Shown here: piece by piece, positions 24,890 through 36,449 of the stretch
Layout: each line of letters starts with the position of its first letter
Position numbering within the stretch: position 1 is the first letter of the stretch
Origin: Phocoena phocoena
Taxonomy: Eukaryota > Chordata > Mammalia > Artiodactyla > Phocoenidae
Reading direction: 5' to 3'
Length of the DNA stretch: 64,000 nt
Assembly: GCF_963924675.1 (NCBI RefSeq)
Contig: NC_089223.1
Coordinates: forward strand, 8,940,881-9,004,880
The notes under the pieces: model-generated
Seen by the model: only the letters and a program-made list of their open reading frames with translations
The model's database searches: none
What the model was told of the DNA's origin: nothing
Program-made: the position numbers and the translations under genes

Positions 24890-26305
24890 ATTTTTAAAGA
24901 CTATTATTTTTAGCAGTTTTAGGTTCACAGCAAAATTGAGAAGAAAGTGCAGCACTCCCATATACCCCCTGCCCCGCCAAAACACATAGCTTCCTCTTAT
25001 GAGCATCCCCCCACCGAGAGGTACATTTGTTACAATTGATGAACCTGTGTTGACACATCAGAATCATCCCAAGGCCATGGTTTACGTCTAGGTTCACTCT
25101 TGGTGTTGTACATTCTATGGGTTTGAACAAATGTATAATGACATATATACATCATTATGGTATTTTATAGAGTACTTTCACTTCCCCCCAAATCCTTTGT
25201 GCTCTGCCTATTCATCCCTCCTTCTCCCCAACCTCTGGCAAGCCCTGATGATTTTACTGACTCCACAGTTTTACCTTTTCTAGAATGCCGTGTAGTTAGA
25301 ATTCAAAATATGTAAGCTTTTCAGATTGGCTTCTTTCACTTAGTAATATGCATTTAAGATGTCTTTTCATGGCTAGATAGCTCATTTCTTTTTAGTGCCA
25401 AATAGTATTTCATTGTCTGGATGTACCACAGTTTATTTATCCATTTACCAACTGAAGGATAGTTTGCTTGCTTCCAAGTGTTGGCAATTATGAATAAAGC
25501 TGTGATAAACATCCATGTGCAGGTTTTTGTGTGGACATAAGTTTTCAACTCCTTTGAGTAAATACCAAGGAACAGGATTGCTGGATCACATGTTAAGAGT
25601 ATGTTTAGTTTTATAAGAAATGGTCAAACTGTCTTCCAAAGTGTCTATATTATTTTGAATTCCCACAAGGAATGAATGAGAATTCCTATTGCTCCACAGC
25701 CTTGTCAGCATTTGGTGCTGTCAATGTTCCAGATCCAGATTTTGGCCATTCTAATAGGTGTGTAGTGGTATCTTGTCTTAATTTGCATTTCTTTGATGAT
25801 ATATGATGTGGAGCATCTTTTCAGATGCTTATTTGTCATCTGTATATCTTTTTTGGTGAAGTGTCTGTTAAGGTCTTCAGCCTATATTTTAATCAGGTTG
25901 TTTCCTTATTGTTGACTTCTAAGTGTACTTTGTATATTTTGGATTTCAGCCCTTTATCAGATATGTCTTTTGCAAATACTTTCTCCCAATCTGTGGCTTG
26001 TCTTCTCATCCTCTTGACATTATCTTTCACAGAGCAAAAATTTTTAATTTTAATCAAGTCCAGTTTATCAATCATTTCTTTCATGGAGCATGCCTTTGGT
26101 GTTATATCTAAATGCCATTACCATACCCCAAATAATTGAGGTTTTCTCCTATATTATCTTTTAGAAGTTTTAGAGTTTTATGTTTTACATTTTAGGTTCA
26201 TGATCCATTTTAGGTTAATTTTTATAAAGCATGTAAGGTCTCTGTCTAGATTTGTTATTTATCATGTAGATGTCCAGCTGTTGCCATTAATGTTTTCACT
26301 TGGCA
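24890..26305 (-). mobile_element. LINE-1 (L1M-age), antisense, 5'-truncated (L1-E)
   Basis: Starts with the same antisense 3' UTR as L1-D (tagcagttttaggttcacag near 24911). It runs through the antisense ORF2 C-terminal region: the minus frame at 25354-25548 encodes a 'YIQTMKYYLALKRNE' type stretch, and 25893-26084 corresponds to 'KIKNFCSVKD'. It stops near 26305, so it is heavily 5'-truncated. No protein could be functional. Confidence 0.82.
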
Positions 26306-26650
26306 TTTTTTTGTTGGTGGATATAAATGATGTCAATTATACATTCTTTGATTTTATTACCTATAGCTAGATATATTTTCCTAATCTTCTATAATTGTTT
26401 TAAAATAAAAGGAGGAAGGAGAAACACTTATAGAATAGTGGAGCAAAACCCTCCAAAACCAATCCTTCACAAAAGCAGCAGAGACACTAGCAAAAATTAT
26501 CAAAATTAACTTTTTTAGAACTCTGGAAACTAACCAAAAGCTTTTAACAATCAGAAGAAATTTTATTTTAGAAAAATCACTGAATCTTGGTAAAAACTGT
26601 GAGCCTTACGGTGTTTTAGATGCCTCATTCCCATTCCCTTCTAACCAGCT
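26306..26650. other. Unassigned non-coding sequence
   Basis: AT-rich stretch between L1-E and a SINE. No gene or repeat recognised. Confidence 0.45.
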
Positions 26651-26661
26651 CTGTGTCAGTT

Positions 26662-26879
26662 GTTTTTCTTGTTTTTATTTTTTTTGCGGTACGCGGGCCA
26701 CTCATGGTTGTGGCCTCTCCCGTTGCGGAGCACAGGCTCTGGACGCGCAGGCTCAGCGGCCATGGCTCACGGGCCCAGCCGCTCCGTGGCATGTGGGACC
26801 TTCCTGAACCGGGGCACGAACCCGTGTCCGCTGCATCAGCAGGCGGACTCTCAGCCACTGCGCCACCAGGGAAGCCCAT
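26662..26879 (-). mobile_element. CHR-type SINE ('gcggtacg' class), antisense; left arm of an inverted pair
   Basis: A T-rich tail is followed by gcggtacgcgggccactc (from 26686), and the element ends with ccaccagggaagccc. Related 11-base flanks, ctgtgtcagtt (26651-26661) and ctgtgtcactt (26880-26890), suggest a target-site duplication with one mismatch. Together with the neighbouring sense copy it forms a long imperfect palindrome. Confidence 0.9.
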
Positions 26880-26910
26880 CTGTGTCACTTTTAAAAATCA
26901 ACAGATTCGG

Positions 26911-27062
26911 GCTTTGTGCCCCGGTTCGGGAAGATCCCACATGCCATGGAGCGGCTGGGCCCGTGAGCCATGGCCGCTGAGCCTGCACTTCCAGAGCCTG
27001 TGCTCCGCAACAGGAGAGGCCACAACCGTGAGAGGCCTGCGTACCACAAAAAAAAAAAAAAT
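26911..27062 (+). mobile_element. CHR-type SINE, sense, 5'-truncated; right arm of an inverted pair
   Basis: Begins inside the SINE (gtgccccggttcgggaag from 26916), lacking the tRNA-like head. It runs to gcgtaccac and a poly(A) of 13 at 27048-27060. It lies head-to-head with the previous SINE. The 168-codon plus frame at 26620-27126 spans both copies and is an artefact. Confidence 0.88.
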
Positions 27063-27431
27063 AAAGGAACACATTCAAAACTGCAGCCATGGTAGCTGTG
27101 AAAACCACCAGTATAGAAGTCAGTAGAGGGGGAAAAATAGGCTTGGAACTCCCCCTGAATTCCATCCCATTTTATTGTCATCATTTGACCTTTATGGAAG
27201 ATACCTGAAAAGCTCCACTCTCAAGACTCATCTTTTTTTTTTTAATTAAATGCTAAATCTCTAATCTCCAGCTAATTCAGTAAGCTTTACTGACATAATG
27301 TACTTGGTGACTTTGACTGACGTAGCTGGAAGTGCAAGTCCTCCTAGAGCTCTGTTTTAGTCACGTATCCTTCACTTGAATAAGAACCTTATGCAGTCTT
27401 GAACATCATTTCTTTTCCATATCTTCTCCCT
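27063..27431. other. Unassigned non-coding sequence
   Basis: No gene or repeat recognised; one T-run at about 27231-27243. Confidence 0.45.
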
Positions 27432-27640
27432 CCCCTCTGTTTTTTATTTTTTTAATTGAAGTATAGTTGATTTACAATGTGTATGTATGTGTATATATAT
27501 ATATATATATATATTTGCTGCTTTTTTATATTCTTTTCCATTATGGTTTATCTCAGGATATTGAATATAGTTCCCTGTGCTATACAGTAGGATCTTGTTG
27601 TTTATCCATTCTATATGTAATACTTTGCATCTAGGGCTTA
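27432..27640 (-). mobile_element. L1 3'-end stub, antisense, with (TA)n expansion
   Basis: Antisense L1 3' UTR: 'aattgaagtatagttgatttacaatgt', an expanded TG/TA stretch at 27479-27514, then gtgctatacagtaggatctt and 'gttgtttatccattctatatg'. It is of the same group as the stub at 20.3 kb. No coding part is present. Confidence 0.75.
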
Positions 27641-28059
27641 TCTTTATTTGGCCTGATTTAGAATTTGCTCTGTAAGAATAGTCATATCCCCAGGGTATGT
27701 GTCTAAAATAATCACTGACAGTTGTTTAAAAATCATATCTTCCTGAAGTAGAAATACCACTTGGGGCTAATAAAAAGCTGACAAAGAAATGTAAAATGAA
27801 AGCTGGGGAACAAGAGGACTTTAGAGGGCTTTGTAAAGCTCCTTGTATTCCTGGGAATCAAAAAAGCCACAAGCAGGTGCAGCGTTGTGAGCTTGCCTAG
27901 CAAACACCTGAGAAGGCCCAAGTCTCTCACCTACGGCTGACTTCGAGTCTCTACAACAGGAATTGAAGGTGAAGAGAGAGTTATAAATTGTCTGCTGGAG
28001 TGTTGAAGATGTACCCAAACGTAAACACAGATGCCCTTGCCGAGGCTGTAAAACGTATT
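27641..28059. other. Unassigned non-coding sequence
   Basis: No repeat recognised. Two overlapping 65-codon minus frames at 27733-28018 have no recognisable domain and no supporting signals. Confidence 0.4.
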
Positions 28060-29300
28060 GGTCTAAGACATTTAAGGAAATCTCAGTATAATCATTAGCT
28101 GATGACTAAACTAACTGAACAGAGACTTAAGTGGCTACGCATAGCCGAGAACACAGATTAACTGACTGAGTTCAGGAAAGTCACAAACGAGCAAAAGGAA
28201 AGTCATAAACTAAAAGAAAAAACAACCACAAAGAGCAATAGCAACAAATCCTGGAGCGTGGAGGAAGTCTGATTTCTATCTGGTTTCCAGATTTGCCACA
28301 ATATGTTATTTTTGAAAGTTTTATTTCTCAATAAAAAATTGAAACACATAAAAATATAGAAGTGTGCCTCCTACCTAGGGTGGAAAACTGTCAACAGAAA
28401 CTGCCCTTGAGAAAGGCTAGACACTGGACTTACTGGTCAAAGATTTTAAATCAGTGATTATAAATACCTTCAAGAACGAAAGGATACTGTATCTAGAGAA
28501 TGAAAGGAAAATATAAGAATGATGTCTCAAATAGAATATCAATAAAGAGAGAGAAATAACAACATAGTTAAGTAAAAAGATTTTACTTAAGAACTAAAAT
28601 AACACATATGAGAAACTTACTAGGGGGACTCAATAAAAGATTTGTAATGGCAGAAGAAAGAATAGGTGAAATTTAATATAGATCTGTTGTGATTATTCAG
28701 TGTCAGGAGCAGAAAGAAAAAATGAAAAAGATGAGTAGAGACCAAGGGACCTGTGGGACACCTTCAGGTGTAACAGCATACACAAAGTGGGAGTTCCAAC
28801 AGGAGAGGAATGAGAGAAAGAGACAGAAGAACTTATAAAATAAATTAGTAGAAAATAATTTTAATGAAAATACCAAAAATTAGTATTAATAGATGTGAAG
28901 TGACAAAATATAAAATAAATATACAAAACCCAATAGTTTTCATATACACAAGTCATTACCAGCCAGATAGTATACTGAGCAAGAAAATGTATAATTCATG
29001 ATAGTACCTAGTGGGAGAAAAATCTATGAATAAATAAGAGCCTGGAACAAAATATTTGCAGCCTATGTAGTAGATTAAGTGTTAATAAACATGCCGTAGA
29101 AATAAGCATACAAGAGAAATATTACTTATAAATCAATGAGATGAAGACATACAATACAGTAGAAAAATCGCAAAGTATACAAACAAAATTTAGCAGATAA
29201 TTTAAAGTGAAAAATAAACCACTTTAAAAGTGTGAAAAAGGATCGGCTTTGTGAATAAACAGAGAAATACAAATTACACCAGATCCCATTCTGTGTATGA

Positions 29301-29506
29301 CTGTGCTGTTCAATATGGTAGACACTAGCCACCTGCAGCTATTTAAATTTAAAATAATTTAAATAAAATTTAAGATTTGATTCCTTAATTGTGCTAGCCA
29401 AATGTCAAGTAATAAATAGCTACATATAGCTAGGGGCTACTGTATTAAATAGCACAAATATAGGACATAATTCCATAATTGCTGAAAATTCTATTGGGAA
29501 GAGCTG
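29301..29506 (-). mobile_element. hAT/Charlie-like non-autonomous element
   Basis: Runs from ctgtgctgttcaatatgg through a palindromic-looking 'agctatttaaatttaaa' core to ttctattgggaagagctg. The ends are degraded inverted repeats of the 'ctgtccaata' type. It belongs to the same family as the split element at 21560-22290 but in reverse, and it appears to interrupt the decayed plus-strand L1M. No transposase is encoded. Confidence 0.5.
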
Positions 29507-29831
29507 GCCTGTGAGATTTAAAATGAGGTGGTGGGAAAGGGACCCTGGTTTACTACTGGTGAGAGTATAAATGTGTCTGGTCTTTTTGGAAAGAAATGTG
29601 GTAATATCTATCAAAGTTAAAAAAGGATTAAGTACATTAAGTTTTAGGAAGCTGTATGATAATCATATTTTTACATATATATAAAATATAGTAGGAGGAT
29701 ACTCATACCATCATGTTTGTAATAGCAAGTAATTGGAAATACCCCAAATATGATTAATAAAATTTTAATTTATATAACCTATTAGGTGAAGAAAACAAGT
29801 CACAAAACAATATAAATTATATAATAAATCT

Positions 29832-29850
29832 GTGTGTGTGTGTGTGTGCA
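29832..29850. repeat. (TG)n microsatellite
   Basis: Roughly nine TG units followed by catgtaggtgcctg. Confidence 0.8.
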
Positions 29851-29900
29851 TGTAGGTGCCTGTCTGTATAAGATCTGTAGGTGTTTATAACTTGAAAGAA

Positions 29901-32059
29901 ATAGGTTTTTAAGGATACACAGTAAACTTGTATAATGATATGAAGGTCAACCTTAAATGGAGTTAAAGTTTGAAAGAGACTATTGCGTTTTGCTCTTTTT
30001 CTGAGGTGTTAGAGTTTTATTCCTTTTATGATTAAAAAAAATGGGGGGGATTGTTAAAGAAGCAAGGTAGTGGTGGAAACAATGTCCTAATTTTTTTTCC
30101 CACCATTGTAGAGATTTCACTCACATCAGGAAAATAGTGTTTGGTAAACATTGCCACATATGCTAAGACATTATGAGTGTCATGCATCCTTTTGTCCTCA
30201 AACACTGTTGCATTTAGATGTGGAATTCTCAATAATAAATAATTGCACATACTTGAGAAAAAACGTAAAAGAATGCTTTCATATTTTCTAATGCAGTTCT
30301 AAACACAGTGAATTCAAATAGAATTCAGTCAGTGGCTTGATTGTAGCTATACCAAAACAGCCACAGAATGAGCTACTATGCAGTTCTTCATCTCTAACTG
30401 CTGTGTCGTGCTGTTAGCTTTAAGTGTGATTCATCTGTTGAGGGCTCAGGGTGATATATCCACTTATGCAGAGCTATGCTAGTACACAACCGAAAGAATG
30501 GAAGAGAAAGAAAGAATGGAAGAGAAATTTGAATAATTGTTTTTGTAGAAGTAAGGAATATACATAAATTATTCTAGCTGGATTTTTAAGTCAACTAATG
30601 GAAAAAGAGATTTCATTTTAACATCAGAGCTTACAGTTAAGGCATTAAAACATATGTCTGGTTCTTTAATATGTGCGAATGATTTTTGGTGGGAAAACAT
30701 TTACATCCTGTACCTCGTCATCACTTGCATGTTAATTTTAATAATTTTAGTATGTTTCCGATGAGTCACACCTAACATTTGTTAAGACATTTATTTTACT
30801 ATATACACGATACTTTTATATTTCTTAATTAAATTCCCCTTGATATTCTTAGGAAAATACTATCAGTATATTTTTAACACCATTATGTTGATGGTAAATA
30901 CTTACATTGAATAAAACAGTAAAATATAGAATGTATTTCTGAGACATCCTTCTCTTAAGCCTTTTTAATATTTCTCTCCCCATTTTCATTTACTGCTTCC
31001 CCCGCATACACACCCTTAACTCAGGTGTGCTCTTGCATTAAGGTTCCCATCACCATGGCCCGTGAAGAACAGCCCTTCCTTACTGTGGCTTAATGCTTCT
31101 TCCGACAAAATTATCACGTGTCTTCTAACCACAGGTTGTTAGTTTCAGCAGGTTTTCTGCTGGAAAGCAGTGTAAAACATTGGTGGTAACAACACCAAAA
31201 AAATCCTTTTCTGAGATGCTTATATCTAGAGGTAACCCATATGAACAAAAACAATAGCAAAGTTACAGAAAGAGAACCCAGTCAAAGATGTAGAGCCTTT
31301 TGAGAGGGAGATCACTGGGGTCTTTAAGACATACTACACAAAAGCCCTTCTTGGCCCTGAATGATGTTTTAAATTAAGTATTAAAATTAATATATCCAAC
31401 TTGTTTTATTTCTAAATGTTGAATTTTTCCCATTCATCATATTCCAACCAAAGAAGAGATGGACATGTTACTAGCTACAGCATTATTTTTGTCCTATAGA
31501 CGGTAAGACTTGAGGCACACAGCCTATCAAAGGCATTTCTGCCAAAGAGCAGCAACAGAAGATTGACACCAGAAATCCTAAGCTCTGGTTACTTATTTAA
31601 GCCTGAGTCCAGGATTTCAAGGTTATTTGCCAAAAGATGCTTTCTTCAAGTACAACATGAAGGGACTTTGTGAAATTCTCCAATGGTACGGAGAATCACT
31701 AAGACTGTTCAGAAAAAAATAGTCATCTCTATAAAGGCTGTAGATACAAATACAGCAGCCCCAGAATTAGAACAATAAAGAATACTTAGATGTCAAGGAG
31801 TCCTCTTCAAATATACACTTGGATTTGTGTTATAAACCCAACCTTCAACTGGGACCCTGAGCATGTTTTGCAGCTTCTATCAGTTACTAGATATGTGTTA
31901 CCCAGGTCGCTTAACTAACTACATTGGGCTTCCTTACATCATTTATGGAATGACTCTTCATACCATTTGTGAAATGATGGGGAATGAATAATTTCATTTC
32001 TGAAGTCTCCCCCAGTTCTGCCACTGTATGAATTGAGGTTCTCCTCCCTCTCTCTAGAG
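29901..32059. other. Unassigned non-coding sequence
   Basis: About 2.1 kb with no recognised gene or repeat. A short direct duplication, agaaagaatggaagagaaa-like, occurs at 30491-30526. Frames of 64-72 codons on the minus strand are without recognisable domains. This is one of the largest stretches apparently free of transposons and would be the first place to look for conserved non-coding elements. Confidence 0.45.
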
Positions 32060-32275
32060 ACTTTTTAAAATTAAACTTTTTGTTTTGAGATAATTGTGGA
32101 TTCACACACAGTTGTAAGGGGTAACACAGAGAGATCCCATGTACTCTTTACCCAGTTTCCTCCAAAGGTAACATCTTGTAAAAATATAGTACAATATTAC
32201 AACCAGAATACTTACATTGATCCAGTTAAAATACAGAACAGCTCACTATAGCTTTGATTCCTTAATATTTATCAG
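32060..32275 (-). mobile_element. Old L1M 3' UTR fragment, antisense
   Basis: Contains gagataattgtggattcaca near 32088, 'acacagagagatcccatgtactctttacccagtttcc' and 'acatcttgtaaaaatatagtacaatatta', a characteristic order in the antisense 3' UTR of old L1 elements. Confidence 0.65.
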
Positions 32276-32289
32276 GTAAAGGGATTACA

Positions 32290-32455
32290 GTCAGTGAGAG
32301 CTTACTGTATGGTGTGTTTTACATGCTTTCTTTTATTTAATTCTAAGTATAGACCACTTTAGATTAGACCCAGCTGAAAGTGGAAGAGCCAGGTTCAAGG
32401 TCTAGCTGACATCACAGCCCTCATTCTTTCTACTACAGCATGCTGCCCCTGGAAA
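32290..32455 (-). repeat. MIR SINE, antisense
   Basis: The order 'gagagcttactgtatggtgtg...ttacatgctttc', the 'aagtggaagagccaggttcaagg' zone (reversed B box) and 'ctactacagcatgctgcc' fits the reverse complement of MIR. The core is diverged. Confidence 0.65.
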
Positions 32456-34009
32456 AAATCTGCAAGATCTTGTCATTGCTTTACGTGCCATCAAATTGCA
32501 CTACACGTATAACTGGGAATAAATGGGCATCTCTTTCCATCAGGAAAACATTGCTTACGCAGCTTTGCTGAGCCTCAGATCTAGGAAGATGTAAAACATG
32601 CCCAGGTCTAGGTCACCCAGCCCATCAGCCGTTTAGTCAGGATTAAATCTGCAGTGTCTGTCTTCTGGATGCCCTCCTTTCTTTTTCACCTTTTGTACCA
32701 TAGCCTCATTCTCTGAATGATAAATGATAGCAGACCGCAGCAGAGAAAGAAGCAAGGACATTGTGGAAGAAGTCACTTGTGTGTCCCAAAGGAAGAAAAG
32801 TAATTTTACAATAAAATCTGCTCAGATGAGTTATTTATGTTAAAAAAAAAACCCACACACTATATTACAAAATTATAAATGCAAAACTGAAAACCATGCT
32901 ATTTGGACAGTCTTCTACGATCACCCTTCCAATCTTCTGAGGTGTCAAACACCGAAGTCTTTCTGAGCTGCTAGGGACTCAGCCCCTTACCAGTACAATA
33001 TTGGAGTAACAATTAATTTACACAATGAATATGCATTGAGCATCTACTGAGTGTCAGCATTAGAATACTGGGGACAAAAACAGCCCCTAATGCCTTTGTA
33101 AGGGGGGCACAGAATTTTAATGAATAGTTATACAAATAGATATATTCCATATGCATTATGGAGGGAATCCATAAGGCATTATGATAATGCATAAAAGGGC
33201 AAATTAATCTGAGAGTTCAGAGAAAACTGTTTAAGGAATTAACATTTAATATGGGAACTGAAGGTCGAAAGGATAGCTTTTCTCGCTCAGAAAGAGGCCT
33301 TGTGGCCCAGGTGCTGGTTTCATCTGAATGCTTGCCCATTCATTTACCAGTCAATCCTGCTGTCCACTGAGTCCTTAACTGGGGTTATCAGCTGTAACAC
33401 TTACACATGTTCTCTCCTTGTGGCCTGAGCTTCTGCACCACATGGTGGCTGGATTTCAAGGATGAGGAACGAGGGAGGAGTTAACACATGATAAATCTGT
33501 TGGTAAATCTGTCCCTTAGAGATCAATATGATTGCTATTTGACACATAGTTAAACAAGCAAATGGACATTAAAACATCTAAAATTACATATGTGATAAAT
33601 ATTCCATTTTTTACTAAATAAAAAGTCTGGAATGAAAATTTAGGTTTTGTATCTATAATACCAAAATAGACTTGCAACTTTTTACGCCTCGGCTAAAAGG
33701 GTTAGGATGGCAGCTGAACTGGGCCCTATTTTATAGGTTTGAACTATAGCAGTTAATTGTCCTCCACTTTCTTCTCCTGTGAACAAAAACTTATTTGCTT
33801 TCTAAAGGAGTTAGCTCCATTCACATTAACCCACGTTCACTTCTTTCTCATTGCTGACCTCTGTCTTGCCACTTATTCCTGGGTGAGCAAACCTAATATT
33901 ACGACTGCGACAAATAACTGCAGCTGTCCTAACAGAGAGATTCTCGAAGGAAAAAGGGGAATAAGCAGAGAGAAAGGAGAAACAGAGCAACGTTCTTAGT
34001 GGTCGAGTG
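32456..34009. other. Unassigned sequence with weak repeat traces
   Basis: Two weak matches were noticed. 33010-33110 ('gagcatctactgagtgtcagcattagaatactggggacaaaaacag') resembles a MIR- or L2-age repeat. 33405-33470 ('ctccttgtggcctgagcttctgcaccacatggtggctgg') resembles part of an MLT1-like LTR. Neither is firm. The 80-codon plus frame at 33757-33999 has no recognised domain. Confidence 0.35.
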
Positions 34010-34265
34010 CCCGGGCCCTGAAGCTAACCACCTGAGTCTGAAATCAAGTTCTACAACTTATCAGTTGGGTGACTTGGTAACTTCTTTGTTACCCTGGTTT
34101 CCTTTCTGTGACATAAGGTTTTTTTTTTTTTTTTTTGACATAAGGTTTTAAAAATAGAACCAAAAAAATCAAGTTGTTTAAGTATAAAACAAGATAAAGT
34201 TTGTAAAACACAGCCCAGTGCTTGGCATATTTTAAGCCCTCAGGAAATGTGAGCCCTTAGGCCAT
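34010..34265 (+). repeat. MIR SINE, sense, with a poly(T) insertion
   Basis: Begins near 'gagtgcccgggccctgaagctaacc', continues 'caagttctacaacttatcagttgggtgacttgg' and ends 'cacagcccagtgcttggcatattttaagccctcagg', the expected order of MIR landmarks in sense. It is interrupted at 34123-34135 by a T-run between two copies of tgacataaggtttt. Confidence 0.7.
34109..34149 (-). mobile_element. Poly(T)-only insertion with 14-bp target-site duplication
   Basis: The 14-base sequence tgacataaggtttt occurs at 34109-34122 and again, identically, at 34136-34149. Only T residues separate the copies. This is the signature of target-primed reverse transcription in which only the poly(A) tail of an L1-mobilised RNA was copied before termination, inserted on the minus strand. 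Alternatives are a slippage-type duplication next to a T-run or an assembly artefact. Confidence 0.55.
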
Positions 34266-34859
34266 AATTATTTTTATTAATAAGGAAAACGGCACCAGTG
34301 AGGGTGAGCACATGGGGATCTAGGCTGATGTGGGTGTTACCATATGGATACTGTCCAGCATCTAGTCTTCCAGTGCAATAGGCATCAGGTAGCCCTGGGA
34401 GAGTAGCTTAGTTTCACTGGGAGATAGCATAGGTGCATGCGACACGGGCCTCTTTGTGTACCTGGACCTCTCATACTTCCCCAAGAATTTGATTGGGTTA
34501 GTTCCATTATCATCCACAATGGCCCCTGCATTTTCACCTAGACATAGTTACTTTAACTCTGTGTCTAGGCAGTTGAGGTTTTTTGCTTTTGTCTCACGGG
34601 CTCAATATAGGATCGCTTGTGCTTAAAAGGGAAAAGTGGGCCTGGCAGACTTCTAGAGTTTGATAAATTCTCTCTGAAAATAGGCATGTTTGGGAAAAAA
34701 GAACACACAGCTGAGTTCCTATCCACCCCAGAGAGATGAGGAATCCCTCCCTCTGATGCCCTTGTCAGTCAGTGGCTGTTTATAAATGGCCCTACTCTCT
34801 CATGTAGCTTCTCCTGCTCAGCTTTCCATCCTGGTGACAGTTAAGTCCCAAGCTGACTG
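34266..34859. other. Unassigned non-coding sequence
   Basis: No gene or repeat recognised. Confidence 0.45.
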
Positions 34860-35395
34860 CATTCGTCAGGGCTTCGCAAAGGAACAGAAGCAATAGGATA
34901 TACAGAGATAATATCAGAAGAGATTTACTAAGGAAATTTGGCTCATGTGTTTAGGGAGGCCAAAAAGTCCCACAATCTGTCATCCATAAGCTAGAGGACC
35001 AGGAGAGCCAATAGTATAATTCAGGCTGAGCCCAAAGACCTGAGAACCAGGGAACCCAATGGTGTAATTCCCTGTCACAGGCCAGAGTCCTGAGAGCCAG
35101 GGGACCATTGGTGTAAGTCCCAGAGTCTGAAGGCCTGAGAAACAGGAGCTCCAGAGTCTGAGGGCAGGAAAAGATGGATGTCTACCTCCAAAAGGGAGAG
35201 CAAGAATTCACCTTTCCTTTGCCATGTTTTATTCCACTTGGGCCCTCAAAGGACTGGATGATGCCACTTGGTGAGGGTGGATCTTCTTTACTCAATCTAT
35301 TGATTCAAATGCTAATCTCTTCTGGAAATACACACATTGTTTCACACCCAGAAATAGTGTTTTACCAGCTGTCTGGGCATCCCTTAGGTCAGTCA
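34860..35395. repeat. Ancient LTR-like repeat with an internal tandem array
   Basis: The family start is visible as gtcagggcttcgcaaaggaa, then 'cagaagcaataggatatacagag'. The family end is visible as 'tgtctgggcatcccttaggtcagtcaagatgacac'. Between them, about 34992-35140 holds roughly three units of 45-50 bases, each containing a version of 'agagccaggggaccattggtgtaa'. The class (probably LTR/MaLR-like) is from memory. The 75-codon plus frame at 35174-35401 is inside it and not a gene. Confidence 0.5.
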
Positions 35396-36434
35396 AGATG
35401 ACACCTAAAATCACCTATCATGTTGACCAAATGCCTCTCATTCACTATCATGCTTTTATCTTTGGGACCCAAGGTCAACCTGTCCTATGTCCTTATTTTT
35501 TTCACCTGTCACCCAAACATAGACTCCTGGGATTAAATAGTGTTTTGACTTACGTCAATACTACTTTAAGTTTCCTCTCTCTCTTCTATTTTCCCTAAAT
35601 TCTTTCCCTAAATCTACCACTCCGTTAGTAATGAACTTCAGAGATCCTAAAACTCTTCACAAAATATTTTGTGCACTTTGGAGTTACATGAAATATTGTT
35701 TTCCCTAGAAGACCTTGATTAACCTTTTCTTCTTCCAAGCAAATCTACATATCCTCTCTCTTCTTATTTCTCAGAGTTGAGAGGCAGCATCTGAACATCT
35801 ATGCACTCCACTGTCACTTTTAGACTCTTCGTCCTCTGCCTTCTTATAAAAATTACATGCTCTTTCATGGTTCATGCCAATCACCTACATGATCTCCATC
35901 TCTCTTAGGACTAAAAAGCAACCCAGAAGCTGTTTTTAAACATGGAGTTTAATTCTTTTTTGTAGCTAACATGGTCTAGCTCCAAAACCCGTGGGATTTA
36001 TGCTGTGAAGTTCCTACTGGGGCTTTCCAAAAATTCCACACAACATGGTTTTTTTCCACCTAAAACTGTGGTTCACATTTTTAAGTCTGAAACTGTGAAG
36101 GATCTGACATGTTATTCTACTTATAAGTTAGCCGGCCTTTCTTCATCTATTTATCTATACCATCTATCTCTCTCCTAAGAGAAACTGCAGACTTCTGTAT
36201 GAGAGAACAGACAGTTTACCCACAGAGCATCTTAGCTGTGCCCTAACTCCCCCTGGGGCAACACAGTGAGGGCCAAGGATCACTTCTGCATGCAGAGGTT
36301 GTACTATAGAATATGAACCCTGAAATTAGGACGACTAGAACTTATAGGGCAGCTGACACATCTGCCTTCCTCCTCTCCAGAAGGAGACTTTTGCTCTGGA
36401 ATATAAACACATTTTCCCCAGGGAGGAGAAGAAA
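35396..36434. other. Unassigned sequence left of L1-A, possibly including ERVL-related flank
   Basis: No clear gene. Because L1-A inserted at 36435-36449, the sequence directly left of it (at least 36240-36434) was once contiguous with 42207 onwards. It may therefore be the continuation of the ERVL relic, but I could not align it to any retroviral domain by eye. Confidence 0.35.
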
Positions 36435-36449
36435 AAGTCTCTAGCTTTT
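36435..36449. repeat. Target-site duplication of L1-A, left copy
   Basis: aagtctctagctttt here versus aagtctctggctttt at 42207-42221: 14 of 15 bases identical, directly abutting the reversed poly(A) tail. Confidence 0.9.

Larger units (their letters stand above)
28060..29900 (+). mobile_element. Decayed L1M element, sense strand, with internal loss and a nested DNA transposon
   Basis: This is the only long L1 on the plus strand. The 5' UTR-like part is at about 28130-28400. ORF1-like sequence follows: the 'gactttactggtcaaagattttaaatc' zone near 28430, and gggacctgtgggacacct near 28746, which matches the ORF1 coiled-coil end. ORF2 remnants appear near 28910-29290 and, after a hAT-like insertion, at 29510-29760 ('ccctggtttactactggtgagagtataaatg', matching the conserved C-terminal region). 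Much of ORF2 is missing. No frame survives. Confidence 0.6.

Noticed and set aside
26620..27126. 168-codon plus-strand open frame
   Set aside because: It crosses two SINE copies in opposite orientation. Similar frames recur in every 'gcggtacg' SINE copy, so it reflects SINE composition.
34992..35140. Tandem units considered as a CRISPR-like array
   Set aside because: Units are diverged and directly adjacent with no unique spacers, inside a mammalian interspersed repeat.
36240..36434. Continuation of the ERVL relic left of L1-A
   Set aside because: Expected from the insertion geometry, but no retroviral block could be aligned; kept as a question rather than a feature.
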